44,488 nt of DNA from assembly GCA_001599595.1 (NCBI GenBank), contig BCHH01000003.1, forward strand, positions 1,357,058 through 1,401,545, given 5' to 3'. The notes beneath the pieces are model-generated. The model had not been told where the DNA came from and made no database searches. It saw nothing but the letters and a program-made list of their open reading frames with translations. Shown here piece after piece: positions 9,710 to 21,750 of this stretch. The stretch comes from Beverwykella pulmonaria. Taxonomy: Eukaryota; Ascomycota; Dothideomycetes; Pleosporales; Melanommataceae. Position 1 is the stretch's first letter. Every line of letters starts with the position of its first letter. Position numbers and translations under genes: made by a program.

Positions 9710-10883
9710 ATGCCTACCCCACGCTCGTTACGTCGCCAGAACCCCATCACTTTCGTCCTCGCCGGCATCCTGTGCATTGGCTTCTTCATATTCTTTTTCT
9801 CCAGCAACGATGGAACCCCGGCCGCTGGGACGCGAGGCACAGGGGAGACGGCCTCCAACGTGCTATCCCCCCCGTCGCTGCCCTTCCGCAAGTCCAAGTC
9901 GAATGAACCGCCTCCCGCGCCGCCAGTCGTCCACTACTACATGAACAACCTGACCAACACGCGGACGCCGATTGAGAACAGCGAGACGGTGCTGATTCTC
10001 ACGCCGCTGGCCAAGTTCTACAAGGAGTACTGGGACAACCTGCTCAAAATCGACTACCCGCACGACCTGATCTCGCTGGGCTTCATCATCCCCAAGACGA
10101 AGGAAGGAAACACCGCGTATGCCGAACTCCAAGCACAAGTCACTAAAACGCAGAGCGGATCCAAAGCCAAGCGCTTCGCCAGCATCACCATCCTGCGCCA
10201 GGACACCGAGTCCCCGCTGCAGTCACAGAGCGAGGCAGAGCGCCACAAGATGGAGAACCAAAAGGTGCGGCGGGCCGCCATGGCAAAGGCGCGCAACTCG
10301 CTGTTATTTACTACCATGGGCCCGACGACGTCCTGGGTCCTCTGGCTCGACGCAGATATCATCGAGTTTCCCCCGAGCCTGATCCAGGATCTGGCCGCGT
10401 ACGACGTCCCCATTATTGCACCCAACTGCTTCCAGCGCTATTACAATGAGGAGGAGAAGAAGAACGACATCCGGGGGTACGACTTCAATAATTGGATCGA
10501 CAGTCCCACGGCACGAGACATGGCGTCGAAGATGGGCAAGGACGATATTCTGCTCGAGGGATATGCGGAAATGGCGACGTACCGCAGTCTTATGAGCAAG
10601 ATGTACGATCCCCAAGCGGATCCGGGGACCAAGGTGAAGCTGGACGGCGTTGGGGGAGCGGCTCTGTTGGTCAAGGCGGAGGTTCATCGGGATGGCGCAA
10701 TGTTTCCGCCCTTCTCGTTTTATCACCTCATCGAAACCGAGGGTTTCGCTAAGATGGCGAGTCGCTTGAACTGGGACAGCTATGGGCTTCCGAATTATCT
10801 TGTAAGCCTACATTCCCTTTCTCTCATTCATGGACTATTCGCATAATTAACTACCATCGCAGGTATATCACTACAACGAGTAA
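9710..10883 (+). CDS. MNN9: Mannan polymerase subunit Mnn9 (GT62)
   Basis: Exons are 9710-10801 and 10863-10883, separated by a 61-bp intron (GTAAGC to CGCAG, phase 0); the last exon encodes only VYHYNE minus its first-codon context and a stop, a C-terminus typical of Mnn9. The protein is 370 residues. It is a type II Golgi membrane protein: a short basic cytosolic tail, one membrane segment at about residues 12-31, a proline-rich stem, then the Anp1/Mnn9/Van1 catalytic domain. WVLWLDADI carries the DxD metal/nucleotide-sugar motif. In yeast the family extends the alpha-1,6-mannan backbone of N-glycans within mannan polymerase complexes. Without the intron the frame would end in a non-homologous 14-residue tail. 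Length matches filamentous-fungal Mnn9. Confidence 0.93.
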
Positions 10884-11676
10884 ACTTATTTCTCTCTCCC
10901 CTTCCTTCTACAATTCCGGCGTTACCTTTTGGTGGTCATTGGGCGGCGTTACGGGCCGGCCTGTCGTATTTTGCGTGTTGCTTTTATCGTACGATGCCGA
11001 TGCGGCGTGCGATGGTTGTGTTGGTTGTGTGTGAGCCATTTGGGTGCACTACATAGCGTCTGTTCGTCATATTTAGAATATCAAAGCGTCTACAGTCAAC
11101 GGCTTGCCGGGCATGGAATCGCGGGCTCGATAGAGAAATTCAAATTCAAATTGAATTTCAGCCCAATATATGTTGCTAGAACTTGCAGACCAGTCTCTCC
11201 TCGTGCCTGATATATCTAACTCACAGTCAACGCAGCCAGGCATAAGTACGAATCACCATAACTAATAAGATAAAAATATCCCAGCAATCGAACGTGAGTT
11301 AACTAAATCCCCATTTCCCAAAAACATTATCTCCATTCCATGGACTACCGTCTTCGTGCATGTGTGCCCGTGTATAGGAATGTATATCTAAGATTCTTAC
11401 GACGAGTCATAGCGACCACCAATGCCCCATTTTAACAGTAATATCCAAACTTGCCGAGCAAAGTCCAAATCATGAGATACGCCAAATACTGATGCTTCAT
11501 AAACATACTCCATCTCCTATCCAAAACGACGGGCGCGTGACCATTCTTCTGAGTCGATATTCAAGTCCAGTTCATGCGTGGTAAATCGGCCGCTGAGATC
11601 CTCGTCCCTTCGACTTATATCCAAGCGCAAATTCGCCTTCTTCTCTTCCTCTTCACTCTCACTCTACGCAACCACA
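10884..11676. other. Convergent intergenic region
   Basis: These 793 bp between the ends of MNN9 and the DUF202 gene should hold both 3' untranslated regions. There is a small AAATTC/GAATTT inverted repeat near 11138-11160. I see no gene. Confidence 0.5.
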
Positions 11677-12642
11677 TTATTTCTCAAAGGCCCTTGGCGC
11701 AACCGCAAGGATAACCACTAACGAACTAACAATCAACCCACCCGCCACAAGACTAACCAACACAATACTGCCTCTAGACGCAGGAAACTTACCCCGGATA
11801 ACGTAATGCTGTGCCTCGAAATACCGATGAAAGCCAATGAACAGTATCACGATGGAAATCGCGATGAAGGTAGCACCGAGCGGCTTTCCGACGTGTCGAA
11901 GCTTCGCTTGTGGAGACTCGGGGGATGAAGGGCTGTCGGGGGAGGAGTCGGGGTTGGAGATGGTGGTGTTGAGACGGAAGAGTTGCGTTATGGCAATGCC
12001 GATGCTTGCGAAGGAGAGGGAGGTGCGGAGCCAGGCAAGGAAGGTTCGCTCTACACGTTCTCTATTAGCCCAAACCCAACATACAGAATGTTGCCAACCT
12101 GGCAACAGACCAAACGCAATTACCCACTCAATGGCACCGGGTGGAATGAAATGAACCATACCAAGCGCTAAATGATCCCTCGCCACACTCCCCTTATTCT
12201 CTAACTCGACACTCCCATACTTTTCTAAAAACTGCCTCCACTTTCCACCCTCCCTCTCCTCCTGCTCGGCCGCCTCTCGCTCGGCCTCTCTTTCCCTCGC
12301 CTCGCGTTGCTGCTGCTCCCTCGTGCGTCCTAGGGGGCGGGCATATGTGTTCTCTGCGCCCGTTGTCTGCGCTGATAGCGAGGGGGAGATGGACTGATAG
12401 TCTTTCTGCGCGTGCTGGATGATGGGTGCGGATTCGTCGGTCGCGTGGGGCTCGGAGGGGTGGACGGTGCGTTTCCTCGAGCTGGGCATTGTGTGGGCAA
12501 GGCGTTCAGCGGAGCGATTCGAGCCGTTGTGGTTATGCCCAAAGATATCCTCCCCCCTCTCTATCCTCTCGGTATCCAGCAAAGAATGCCGCGCCTGCGT
12601 CCCAGCGTCCTGGTCACCCCATTTTCTGTCAGTATCACCCAT
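11677..12642 (-). CDS. DUF202 (YidH-like) membrane protein
   Basis: The start is the ATG at 12640-12642; GTG and TTG codons upstream are not credible fungal starts. Exon 1 is 12642-12162 and exon 2 is 12050-11677, with a 111-bp intron (donor GTATGG, branch GCTAAT, acceptor GTAG, phase 1). The intron is a multiple of three and stop-free, so it is easily mistaken for coding. Removing it restores the DUF202 signature, SVARDHLAL joined directly to ERTFLAWLRTSL. The product is 284 residues: a disordered polar N-terminal third, an Arg/Glu-rich helix near residues 105-135, then three membrane segments. DUF202 proteins are small integral membrane proteins of unknown activity; the domain also occurs at the C-terminus of VTC polyphosphate-polymerase subunits, but no SPX or VTC catalytic domain is present here. 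Confidence 0.85.
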   Translation of the reverse strand: MGDTDRKWGDQDAGTQARHSLLDTERIERGEDIFGHNHNGSNRSAERLAHTMPSSRKRTVHPSEPHATDESAPIIQHAQKDYQSISPSLSAQTTGAENTYARPLGRTREQQQREAREREAEREAAEQEEREGGKWRQFLEKYGSVELENKGSVARDHLALGMVHFIPPGAIEWVIAFGLLPGWQHSVCWVWANRERVERTFLAWLRTSLSFASIGIAITQLFRLNTTISNPDSSPDSPSSPESPQAKLRHVGKPLGATFIAISIVILFIGFHRYFEAQHYVIRGKFPASRGSIVLVSLVAGGLIVSSLVVILAVAPRAFEK

Positions 12643-13467
12643 GCCGATCCCTTTGCCTCTTGGCCCCAACACAATTCTGCGGTGGCGCTTCGATCGTCTG
12701 CATATTCTCCATTAGCCAGGAACCCAGCCATTGCGTTTTGCGTGCCGGTTTTTCGACGTCGTCATAGCACATGTCGTAGCACCGTTTGTAGGTTGAGGCG
12801 GGATGCCGTGCTTGCAGGGCAGGTTGACGCCATTCGCGGGACGAAAACGTGCATGAGGAACAACTGACCTATGGGATGGGAAAGAGACTGCCGAGGTGAG
12901 ACGCGTTATAGAAGGCTTCTCTCGTACAATAAATAGGGCTGACTATAGTCGTGAGATCTGTACAAGCCAAAGACTGTCAAACGCTGAGCATTCCCGCGTG
13001 CTTTTGGCGAAAGGAGGGGAGAGGCTCGATTCTGGTGGGTCCCGAGGACAGCTGCGGGCGCTTGTCACAAGGTTTGAGCTATCCGAACGATGGTTCTGTC
13101 ACCCGGTCGACTTTTTTCCGGCCTCGGCCTAACTGCATCCATCTGCTTCGTGCATCATGCATCGTCGTGCAGCGTCATGATCAATTGTCCAATTACATGC
13201 TTGTGGGTATCTTGAAGTTTGGAGTATATCTATCTTATCGCCAGACGGCCTTGTCCTCAACGCACGTGAGCAATTCGCTTCCGAGGTCGTACCACCCATC
13301 TCTTCCAACGCAAAAGCTACGGCACACGAACCAAAATTTTTCAATCACTTCGGGCTCAACCTGGCATATTCATCGTATTTCCCCTCCGTGGCCTGATCCA
13401 TCTCTTCGTCCCTCGTCATGTTAGCGGGCTCAACCTGATTTTGCCCCGTCATCGTTCCACTCGTTGC
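12643..13467. other. Intergenic region between tandem minus-strand genes
   Basis: This contains the promoter of the DUF202 gene and the 3' end of DBP5. Frames on the plus strand (for example 12951-13424) have no recognisable features and overlap these expected untranslated regions. Confidence 0.5.
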
Positions 13468-15110
13468 TCAGGCGGCGCCCGTAATGATATCCGTCATTTC
13501 CTTCGTGCTCTTCCCAGCGCGGGAGCTCCTGATAATCTTCTGGATCATTTCTTCTACGGCATCCCAATCGCTCGTATCGATAGGATGGAGGTCGGTCTTG
13601 AAGTACGAGGCAATGAAATTCAGCTGCTCCCAGCTCTGTTTGTCATGTACAAAGGTGAGAGCCACACCAACACGGCCAAAACGACCAGTACGACCGATTC
13701 GGTGAAGATACGTCTCTGGGTCTGCTTGTCTGCCGTCCGCCATCGTCGGAACATCCTGCACGGGTTATTAGTCGCCAACGAGAAGAAAACTGCCAGCAAA
13801 CGTACGTAGTTGATGACCATGGTAACCGACTGAACGTCGATACCGCGAGCGAGCACGTTGGTCGTGATAAGCACCTTGGCCTCTCCACTCCTGAATTGAT
13901 CGATGATCCTGTCACGTTCCGGGCCCTCCAGTGCACCGCTCAGCTGCGCGACCTTGTGTCCTTCTCGTACCATGCGTTGCTCGAGCTCCTCGGCAGTTCT
14001 CCGAGTCTGACATTCGTTAGCATGTACAAGAACAGGCGCAGTGTACATGACTTACCCTCACGAAAATGATGGAAGACGCCTGCGTCATCAGCCCGTAGAA
14101 TTTGAGCAGCGTCGCATACTTGTCATTATCTTGGTCGATGTCGATGTAGAGTTGCTTGATGCCTTCAATGGTGAGTTCGTCGTGTGCGAGAGTCAACACG
14201 TTGGCCTTTGGTGCGAATGTGTTGGCATACTGAATGACGTGTGGTGGGAAGGTGGCAGAGAAGAGGACCGTCTGGACATTATTGTTCAGCATGCTACCAA
14301 AGTCAGCGTTTGTCTGATGTGCATATGAACGAGGTCATCTTACGACTTCACGCGTGTGCACTGTTCGCCAAGTCCTTGCTGGTCCAGCATGTTGTCTGCT
14401 TCATCAAGCACAAGGATCTTAATGGTCCTGCTGTCGATGAGCCTCCTCCGGAGCATATCCATGACGGTTCCCGGTGTGCCAACAAGAACGTGAGCGTCGT
14501 ATCGCTGGCCCCGCTTGCTTGGGTCTGGAATCGCCGCCATGGTCTTCAAGCCCGTCATGAATTGGCCCATGTGCGTGACCACGCCGAGGATCTGGCGCGC
14601 AAGTTCACGACTAGGAGCCAGCACCAAGGCTTGAGGAGCCGCCATATTTCGGTCCACTCGGGACAGTATGTTCAGGGAGAAGGCCGCGGTCTTGCCTGTG
14701 CCGGACTGCGATTGCGCAATCATGTTGTGGGGAGGGTCCATGAGAAGCAGCGGCAGGGCCTTCTCCTGGATCTTGGATGGTTTACGGAAGTTCATCTGGT
14801 GGATGCCCTTCAGCAACTCTTCGGAGCTGAGCAAGTTAGCACGAACAGGTCCACATCTAGCGCTAGAGGGCGCTTACATTTTCAACTCCTCGAAAGATTT
14901 GGCGGAGAACAAGGGATTGTTCGGGTCAGCCTGCAAGTCTGCCAGCTTGACCTCAACATTGGCCTCGGTCTCCAAGAGCGCAGAGCCATGTCCTGGCGGA
15001 CCGCTTCCATCGACTTTCGCGTCTCCCGCCTCGGTGGGGGGGACGGCGGTCTCTGTGGGGACACTCTCTGCGGCGGCAGTCTCTGCGGCGGGTGCCTCAG
15101 ACGACGACAT
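13468..15110 (-). CDS. DBP5: DEAD-box ATP-dependent RNA helicase Dbp5 (mRNA export)
   Basis: Five exons: 15110-14878, 14826-14344, 14293-14056, 14006-13806 and 13755-13468, with introns of 49-51 bp carrying CTAAC, CTGAC or CTAAT branch sites. They splice to 480 residues, the usual Dbp5 length. All DEAD-box motifs are present: Q motif (PSKIQ), I ([10 protein letters not shown]), Ia (APSRELA), Ib (TPGT), II (DEAD), III (SAT), V (ARGID) and VI ([10 protein letters not shown]). The Ala/Glu-rich N-terminal extension and the sequence around [12 protein letters not shown] point to Dbp5/DDX19 and not to eIF4A. Dbp5 remodels mRNPs at the cytoplasmic face of the nuclear pore with Gle1 and inositol hexakisphosphate. 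It is divergent from BZZ1. Confidence in the exon structure is high because each junction restores a conserved helicase segment. Confidence 0.95.
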
Positions 15111-15771
15111 GATGAGATCGTAGGAGGGCGTTGTGGGATGTTAGGTCGGATCGTTCGCGTGAAAGGAAGTCGCGGGCCAAGCTAGAGGATTGTGGTGTTA
15201 ACCTTGGGGTAAAGGCGGGGACGAGGCAGGCTTTGTGGGTGGATGGGCCACGAGCAGTAAGCCTTGGGGCCACAAAGGTGCTGTGATGTGAGCGCACACA
15301 GAAGAGCGCGCAACGTCGGTGGGCGAGTGAGTGGGTGAATGGTGGGTGAGAGAAACCGTCTGTCTAAACAGCTCCCAGCATGATTTAATGGTGGGGAACT
15401 TTCAGGCGGCAAGCTAGGCTGCTTTAGGCTGCGGCCTTGCATGAACAGCAAGCTGCGACGGCCACAGAGGATAGATGCTTCATTGCTCTCTTTCTCCTGC
15501 TGGAAGCATGTGCAGAACCTCACCTCGCTCGCCGTCAACGTCTACATTCTTACGAATCCAGCCGTGACGCCGTCACATCAGAGCCTCCTGCATTCTCGTT
15601 TGCACCGCCTCCCGTCGTGGCTGCCCTGTCGGCCAAGCAATCCCCCACTATTTCGGGCACCTGAACTCCGCGAACGCCGCTACCACCGCACCGCAGGCGT
15701 CTCTGTTTCCTCCATGTCTGGCGCGCTACCTGCATCTGCCCTAACCTTCGCTCCCTTGCTGCCACAGAAGA
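15111..15771. promoter_or_regulatory. Divergent promoter between DBP5 and BZZ1
   Basis: 661 bp separate the two ATGs. Pyrimidine-rich stretches precede the BZZ1 start. Frames across it on both strands are compositional artefacts. Confidence 0.5.
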
Positions 15772-18268
15772 ATGGAGGTCGACATTGCCCCCCAGTTCGG
15801 AGCCGAGTTGAAGGTGTGACCCCCCTGTCCTCTGCTGTGGAGTCTCGTCAACTGACACGGATACTTCACTAGGATGGATTCAAGAACGTTAACGCCTGGG
15901 TACACTTCCCGATATATCTCTCTGCTGCGAGAATGGAGGGGCACCACTTGCGGCCACCTTCCTCGTACTTTCTTGTGCCCACATGCTAATAGGACGAACT
16001 GTAGGTCTCCGGCGGCATCGCCTGGCTCGACGACATACAACAATTCTACCGAGAAAGAAGCGCCATAGAGAAGGAATACTCCGCAAAGCTCAACGCACTG
16101 GCAAAGAAGTATTTCGAAAAGAAAGCTAGGAAGTCCAGTAGCCTGAGCGTTGGCGATACACCCACCGTTACCCCAGGTTCATTGGAGAGGTATGGGCACA
16201 TAACAATCTGGGACGAGGGAAGCTGCTGATGTAGGGTGTGAATCTTAGCGCGTCTATGACCACATGGGGAGTGCAATTGAACACGTTGGAGTCTCGAGCC
16301 TCGGAACACGAACAATACGCCGGCGCTCTCATTGCCAACCTTGCCGATCCCCTAAAAAATCTCGCTACGCGATATGAAGAACTGCGGAAATGTCACGGAG
16401 ACTATGCCGCGAAGCTCGAGAAGGAACGCGACAGTACGTATTCCGACCTGAACAAGCAGAAGGGGAAGTATCACAGCGTTTGCCAAGAGGTAGAGAATCG
16501 CCGGAAGAAGACCGATGGCGCGTTCGACTATGGCAAGGAAAAGGCGCGAAAGGCTTTTGAACAGCAGCAAGTGGAGATGCGGAACGTCAAGAACACCTAC
16601 ATCATCAGCATCAATGTGACAAACAAGCAGAAGGAAATGTACTACCACGAGTATGTCCCAGAACTTCTTGACAGCCTACAAGACCTATCCGAGACCCGCG
16701 TAAACAAGCTCAACTCGATTTGGTCCTTGGCTGCGCAGATAGAAACGCAGACGCTCTCGCGAAGTATTGAATACCTCAAGCACCTCGCGACGGAGATTCC
16801 TCGAAACAACCCTTTGCTCGACTCCATGATGTTTGTTAGACACAACGCCGGCCCCTGGCAGGAGCCAGCAAACTTTCAATTCGAACCCAGTCCTGTGTGG
16901 TTAGATGATGGCAGCATTGCCAATGATGAGTCGGCGGCCGTATTTCTTCGCAATGTTCTCACCAAGACCAAAGCTTCACTAGCAGAGCATCGACGCGAGC
17001 TGGAGAAGAAGCGGAAAGAGGTGGAGAATGTGAAGAAGGTGCGGCAAAACATACGTGAAGGGAAAGATAAAAGGGATGAGGTCGAAGTCGTCCGCGCCAT
17101 ATTTGCCATTCAGGAGAGCATGCATGAGGTGGAGCGACTGAAAGTGAACGCAGAGGTCGAGGTATCCACCATCACTTCGGCTGTGGGTGACCTCAGCATT
17201 GGCGCAAGAAATCACAACTTCAAGTCCCAAACTTTTAAGATACCGACGAATTGCGATCTGTGCGGCGACCGAATCTGGGGATTATCTGCAAAAGGATTCG
17301 ATTGTCGAGACTGCGGATATACGTGCCACAGCAAGTGTGAGCTCAAAGTCCCAGCCGATTGCCCAGGCGAACAGAGTAAAGAGGAGAGGAGAAAGCTTAA
17401 AGACGAGCGACAAAAGTCAACACATGCTGCCGCCTCAGCAAATGGGAGCCCTGCAGGCTCGCAATCGGATATGTCGCGCATACATCGGAGCGATACGGTG
17501 AACTCGATGAACACTCTCAGTTCCGGCTTTTCAGCAACAGCACATCGATCAATATCTGGAGGCATGTCGCCAACGACAGAAGATCCTCCGGCCCCGGCGC
17601 CGGAAAGGAAAGTAGCGCCGCCCCCGGTATTGGGCTCTCGGAAGAACCGCATGGTTGCACCTCCACCAACTCAGTATATTAAACCGGATGACGGCTTCGA
17701 TCCCCCTCCTAGTAGTACCACCGCGTCAAGGTCGGCAGAGCCAAAAGGGACAATGAAATTCGCATATCAGCAAAACGGCGATGGCGAGCTCACAGTTTCT
17801 GACGGGAAGGAAGTCGTAATCGTGGAACCTGACGGTAAGTTCCAATTGTTGTGTCACTCTCATGCGCGTCTTAGCTCACTGTGAATAGACGGATCCGGCT
17901 GGATGAAAGTGCGTGTCGGTCATGACGAAGGTCTCGTCCCCACAGCTTACGTCGAAATCCAACCACTCACGCCCCCTACTTCCAACCGCCCAGACTCGAC
18001 ATACTCTGCCTCGTCTGCCTCAATAAGTGGCAGTGTGAATGCCGCTGGCAAAAAGAAGGGACCGGCTGTAGCACCCAAGCGCGGGGCGAAGAAGCTTAAA
18101 TATGTTGAGGCCCTGTACGAGTACCAAGCGCAGAGTGATGCGGAGCATTCTATGGCGGAAGGGGAGCGGTTTGTACTTATCAATATGAATGCAGGTGATG
18201 GGTGGGCAGATGTGGAACGAGATGGGAGCGTGAGGAGTGTGCCTGCGAACTATCTGCAGCAAGTCTAG
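15772..18268 (+). CDS. BZZ1: F-BAR / C1 / double-SH3 actin-regulatory protein Bzz1
   Basis: Five exons: 15772-15813, 15873-15899, 16005-16189, 16249-17834 and 17889-18268, giving 739 residues. Two micro-exons encode the conserved start (MEVDIAPQFGAELK, then DGFKNVNAW); exon 3 begins VSGGIAWLDDIQQFY. Introns are 59, 105, 59 and 54 bp. Residues 1 to about 330 form the F-BAR coiled coil. A C1 zinc-finger follows, with HNFKSQTFKIPTNCDLCG and paired CxxC and H/C ligands. After a Ser/Pro-rich linker come two SH3 domains, the second ending in VPANYLQQV. Bzz1 binds curved membrane at endocytic sites and recruits Las17/WASP and type I myosins to promote Arp2/3 actin assembly. Every junction restores the family sequence, so the model is secure. 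Confidence 0.94.
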
Positions 18269-20299
18269 CGAGCGGTGCAGTTTGATGGTTCAAGAAAAGG
18301 GTCATTGTTCATACAGTCAGGCATTGATATTGACTTGGCATGCATTGGAGGCAAGACCATTGATACGCTCGAGCCTGGGATTCACAGCATATTTCTAGAA
18401 AGCGAACCATCCTAAAGTAGTTCATGCATGTCTCAGATCATCTCCGTCGTCGACGTGGAGGCCTCGTGTGCATGTGGTAGGGGGGACACCACTGATATGT
18501 TAGAAGTGTTACGCTTCGGGAGACCAGTGACTGAAGTGTGGTCGTACGCTAATAGTGGATGGATGTATGCTAGTGTGCTTGACTTGGGCTTAATTCGAAT
18601 GGCTCAAGATTCACATTTCATTTCTATCGTCTTTATCTCGATCCCGACCTGCGAGTCCGCATTTTCACCTCGTACGTGCAGTCTAGAACCAGAATCTAGT
18701 TGGCTTCATATACTCGTGTCTCCTAAAGGTAATTGCACTGGCGAATATCTTCCTTCCTCTGATCAATGCTCAATTGTTGGATTGAACCGCAGTGATCCAG
18801 TAAGGGCTAAAGGGCTGCCATCCTTGCGGTCTCTGCACGCAATTGTGCGAGCCGAAGCGGACCCCTGGGCGGATCATTGACGGCGCACGTTATACGTTAC
18901 CAATTCCAATCTCAACCTCACTCCATTTGCACGACAGTTGGTTGATTGTGCAGCGAGAAGTGCCATCTCACGGTGATTCAAGAGAGCGTCATCACGTTCG
19001 CTTGGACTTTCTGCTTTGCCGTAGGAATCTAGCTTCTAGCCAACGACAGCCAGATATTCCTAGAGAATCAGAATGGTGGAGTGTCTATTCGAATTAAGAC
19101 TAACACAACGAGCAGGAAGGAATCACGCTCAAATCCAGCCTTATTCGCTTCGCCACCTAAGGCGCTTGCATTCCACGAGCGCATGCCAAAGAACGAGGAG
19201 GAACGAGGTGAAGGGATAAGCACTACAAAAGCCCTATTAAGCAATAGAAACAGTCTAGCGCCAGGTATATTGTTACCTACAGTAGTTCGCAATGTCGGCA
19301 GAGAGGAATCGATTGGCTATCATTGTGCAATTTATAGGGCAACGGGACATTCTACCTGCATTCTATGCCGCATGGGCACTGAGAGCAGCTAGATCTTCCT
19401 GTAGTCGTCGTTGAGTGGACTACGCCTCAGATCGAGGACATTCATCGCCCGCTGTTGCATCCCTCAATGCGACTTATTTGGGGACACGTAGGTGGTACAG
19501 CGAACGTGAGGCGCTGCCTGCCAATGCAACCGTGATACGAGTCTATTGCCTGAGTCAAATATAATATTTTCCCTTCAAGACATTTACTCTCAAGTCTCTC
19601 TTTTCTATGGCAATGCACCGGTTTGTACGCCCTCTGAAATATTAGTAGCTCGTTCTCAAATCTGTCTCCCGCCTCAGCTTTGGTGTGTCGCCTGGTGCAA
19701 TCGTTCACTCCATCTTCACCCTTTCTCCTTGCCTACGGACCGATCTCGGGGGGAAGTGGCCACGAGTCTCACAAGTACGTCCCTCATTCTCTCTCTCATT
19801 TATGAGTGCCCATATCATCCTTCACCCATATCTCGGCAGATAAACGTAAAGTAGGTCCCTTGCTTGGCGCGGTTGCCGGTCGGGAAATCACTACAACAAA
19901 ATTCTTGTCTTCCCCACTGTCTCTCTTCTCTTTCGCGCGACTCACGCTGTGACACGATAAGGCGCTTTGCAGCCACGGCTCACACCGTTCCTATCACTTT
20001 CCTTTCGCACTTGGAGCTCTACCTCCAGTTCACTCATTAAGGCATTCACAGTACTCTTCTTCTCCTGCGCCGACGTATATTCCGGCCCAAAAACAACAAC
20101 ATAACCAATTCCCTTAGCTCTTCTGCGATTACCCGAAAGCTTCGGCGTACCACGCATCTCGAGCAGAAGTAAAAGGTCGGTTGCGTCATTGCACTCCCAA
20201 GGTCTCCTACTGCGCGCTTCACTAGCTGACCGTAGCGCAACACAGTCTCGTCGTAACTTCCATCACCTCACAGCAGCAGGGAAGCTACGAGAGTTCAGT
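18269..20299. other. Long intergenic region (about 2 kb) upstream of the SUN gene
   Basis: No gene is supported. A 150-codon plus-strand frame at 18428-18880 begins in the BZZ1 3' flank and has no recognisable domain. The part nearest the SUN start (about 19700-20290) is CT-rich and probably holds the promoter and a long leader. Confidence 0.5.
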
Positions 20300-21750
20300 A
20301 TGAAGCTTCTGGTTATCGCTACTGTGGCTGTGACCACTGTCCCGGCTTTGGCGCAGCCTCACGCCCACAAGCACGCTCACTTGCGGCGTGCTCTTGCAAA
20401 GCGAGCACCCACCAAGGCTGCAGTCTACCTTCCTAGTCCTATCGAGACTGTAGTTGTGTACGAACTCAATAGCCAGCCGATTTCAGAAGAGGAGGTGCGC
20501 CAGGGACTTCAGAACGGTACCCTCGTTTGGGGCGATGACGGCGACCTCTCGACCTCGATCTCCATTCCGATTGCGACGCCTCCTCCAAAAACTGCGACCT
20601 TGCAAGAGCCCGAGATAACTCCAGCTCCGCAACCCGCCCGGGAACCATCGACTGTGGTTGAAGTTCCCAGCTCGAGCGCGAAGCCAGAGCCTAATCCCGA
20701 GCCTGCCTCGGAGCCTTCATCACCCCCCTCTCCTCCAGGCGACCACAACGGTCCCTGCCCTGATTGCGATAAGGAATTTCCCAACGACAAGTACGCTTGT
20801 GATTCATTTCCTCTCGGTTATGGTGCGGTCCCGCTCTTGAACGAAGGCCTAGGAGGTTGGATTGGTATCCAGGATCCTCAGTATCATCAAGCCGACGGCT
20901 TTGACAACATCATGACCGTCCCACCAGGAACTTGTTACGATGGAACATGCTGTACACCTGGACGCTTCTGTTCCTATGGCTGCCCGAATCCTTACTTGAA
21001 GATGTCCTTTCCGAAACTACAGGGTAAAACAAAGCAATCTGTTGGTGGTCTCTATTGCAACGGAAATGGCAGGCTTGAAATGGGAGATGGTTCCCTTGGG
21101 AAGGCACTTTGTGGCAAAGGGTCTAAATATATGTCCGTCAAAGTCCAGAACAAGCTTTCACAGTCTGTGTCAATCTGCCGCACGGACTATCCGGGTCAGT
21201 TATGTCCCTCCTCAAATTTACATCACTCTTATATTGTTCAGGTACCGAGTCCGAGACTATTCCCCTAACCGTCGCTGCGGGCGAGACAGCCGAGCTAGCG
21301 AACCCTAATCAGGGCGGGTATTACTTCTGGGATGGCAAGCCTACTTCTGCTCAGTACTATATTAACAAAAAGGGTATTCCAGAGAAGGAAGCTTGCACCT
21401 GGGGTGATGGGTCCAAGACCGCTGGTAATTGGGCACCACTCATTTTCGGAACCTCTTGGGACGATGTTACTATGAACATGGGCTTCTCTGGTTTGTCTCC
21501 AAACACCCCAACGACTGACGCAAAACTCGACTTCACCGTAACGTTCATTGGCGATGGTGTACAAAATGCATGCAGATTCGATAGTTCCACTGGAAAGTAC
21601 TGTCAAGGCCCTGGTAATGACTACAGTAATTGCGACAATGCAGCTGGCTGCACAGTAAGTCTACTTGTCATATCTAACTCCCTTTGGCTAATCTTGTTCT
21701 AGGCTGCGGTCAAGGCAGGAGGCACGCTCACACTAGTCTTCACCGACTGA
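20300..21750 (+). CDS. Secreted SUN-family cell-wall protein
   Basis: Three exons, 20300-21194, 21242-21654 and 21703-21750, with 47- and 48-bp introns, give 451 residues. The N-terminus is a signal peptide (MKLLVIATVAVTTVPALA), followed by a His-rich stretch and a Kex2-type KR at LAKRAPTKAA. A Pro/Glu/Ser-rich, probably O-glycosylated linker covers about residues 100-155. The C-terminal Cys-rich SUN domain has the spaced cysteines of the family (YACDSFPLGYG, GTCYDGTCC, FCSYGCPNPY). The last exon encodes AAVKAGGTLTLVFTD. SUN proteins (yeast Sim1, Uth1, Nca3, Sun4; fission-yeast Psu1) are secreted or wall-bound and act in cell-wall remodelling and septation, with reported beta-glucan activity. 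The ATG at 20300 is chosen because it precedes the signal peptide directly. Confidence 0.92.

Noticed and set aside
9391..9906. Several frames between 9391 and 9906 on both strands
   Set aside because: They follow the CT-rich promoter and the first MNN9 codons in other frames and are compositional shadows.
10802..10846. Mnn9 with a different 14-residue C-terminus
   Set aside because: It is intron read-through; splicing gives the conserved short C-terminus.
12051..12161. Extra 37 residues inside the DUF202 protein
   Set aside because: They are an in-frame intron of 111 bp with branch and acceptor sites; removing it restores the family motif.
18428..18880. 150-codon plus-strand frame after BZZ1
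   Set aside because: No domain, no splice context, and its composition is like the surrounding intergenic DNA.
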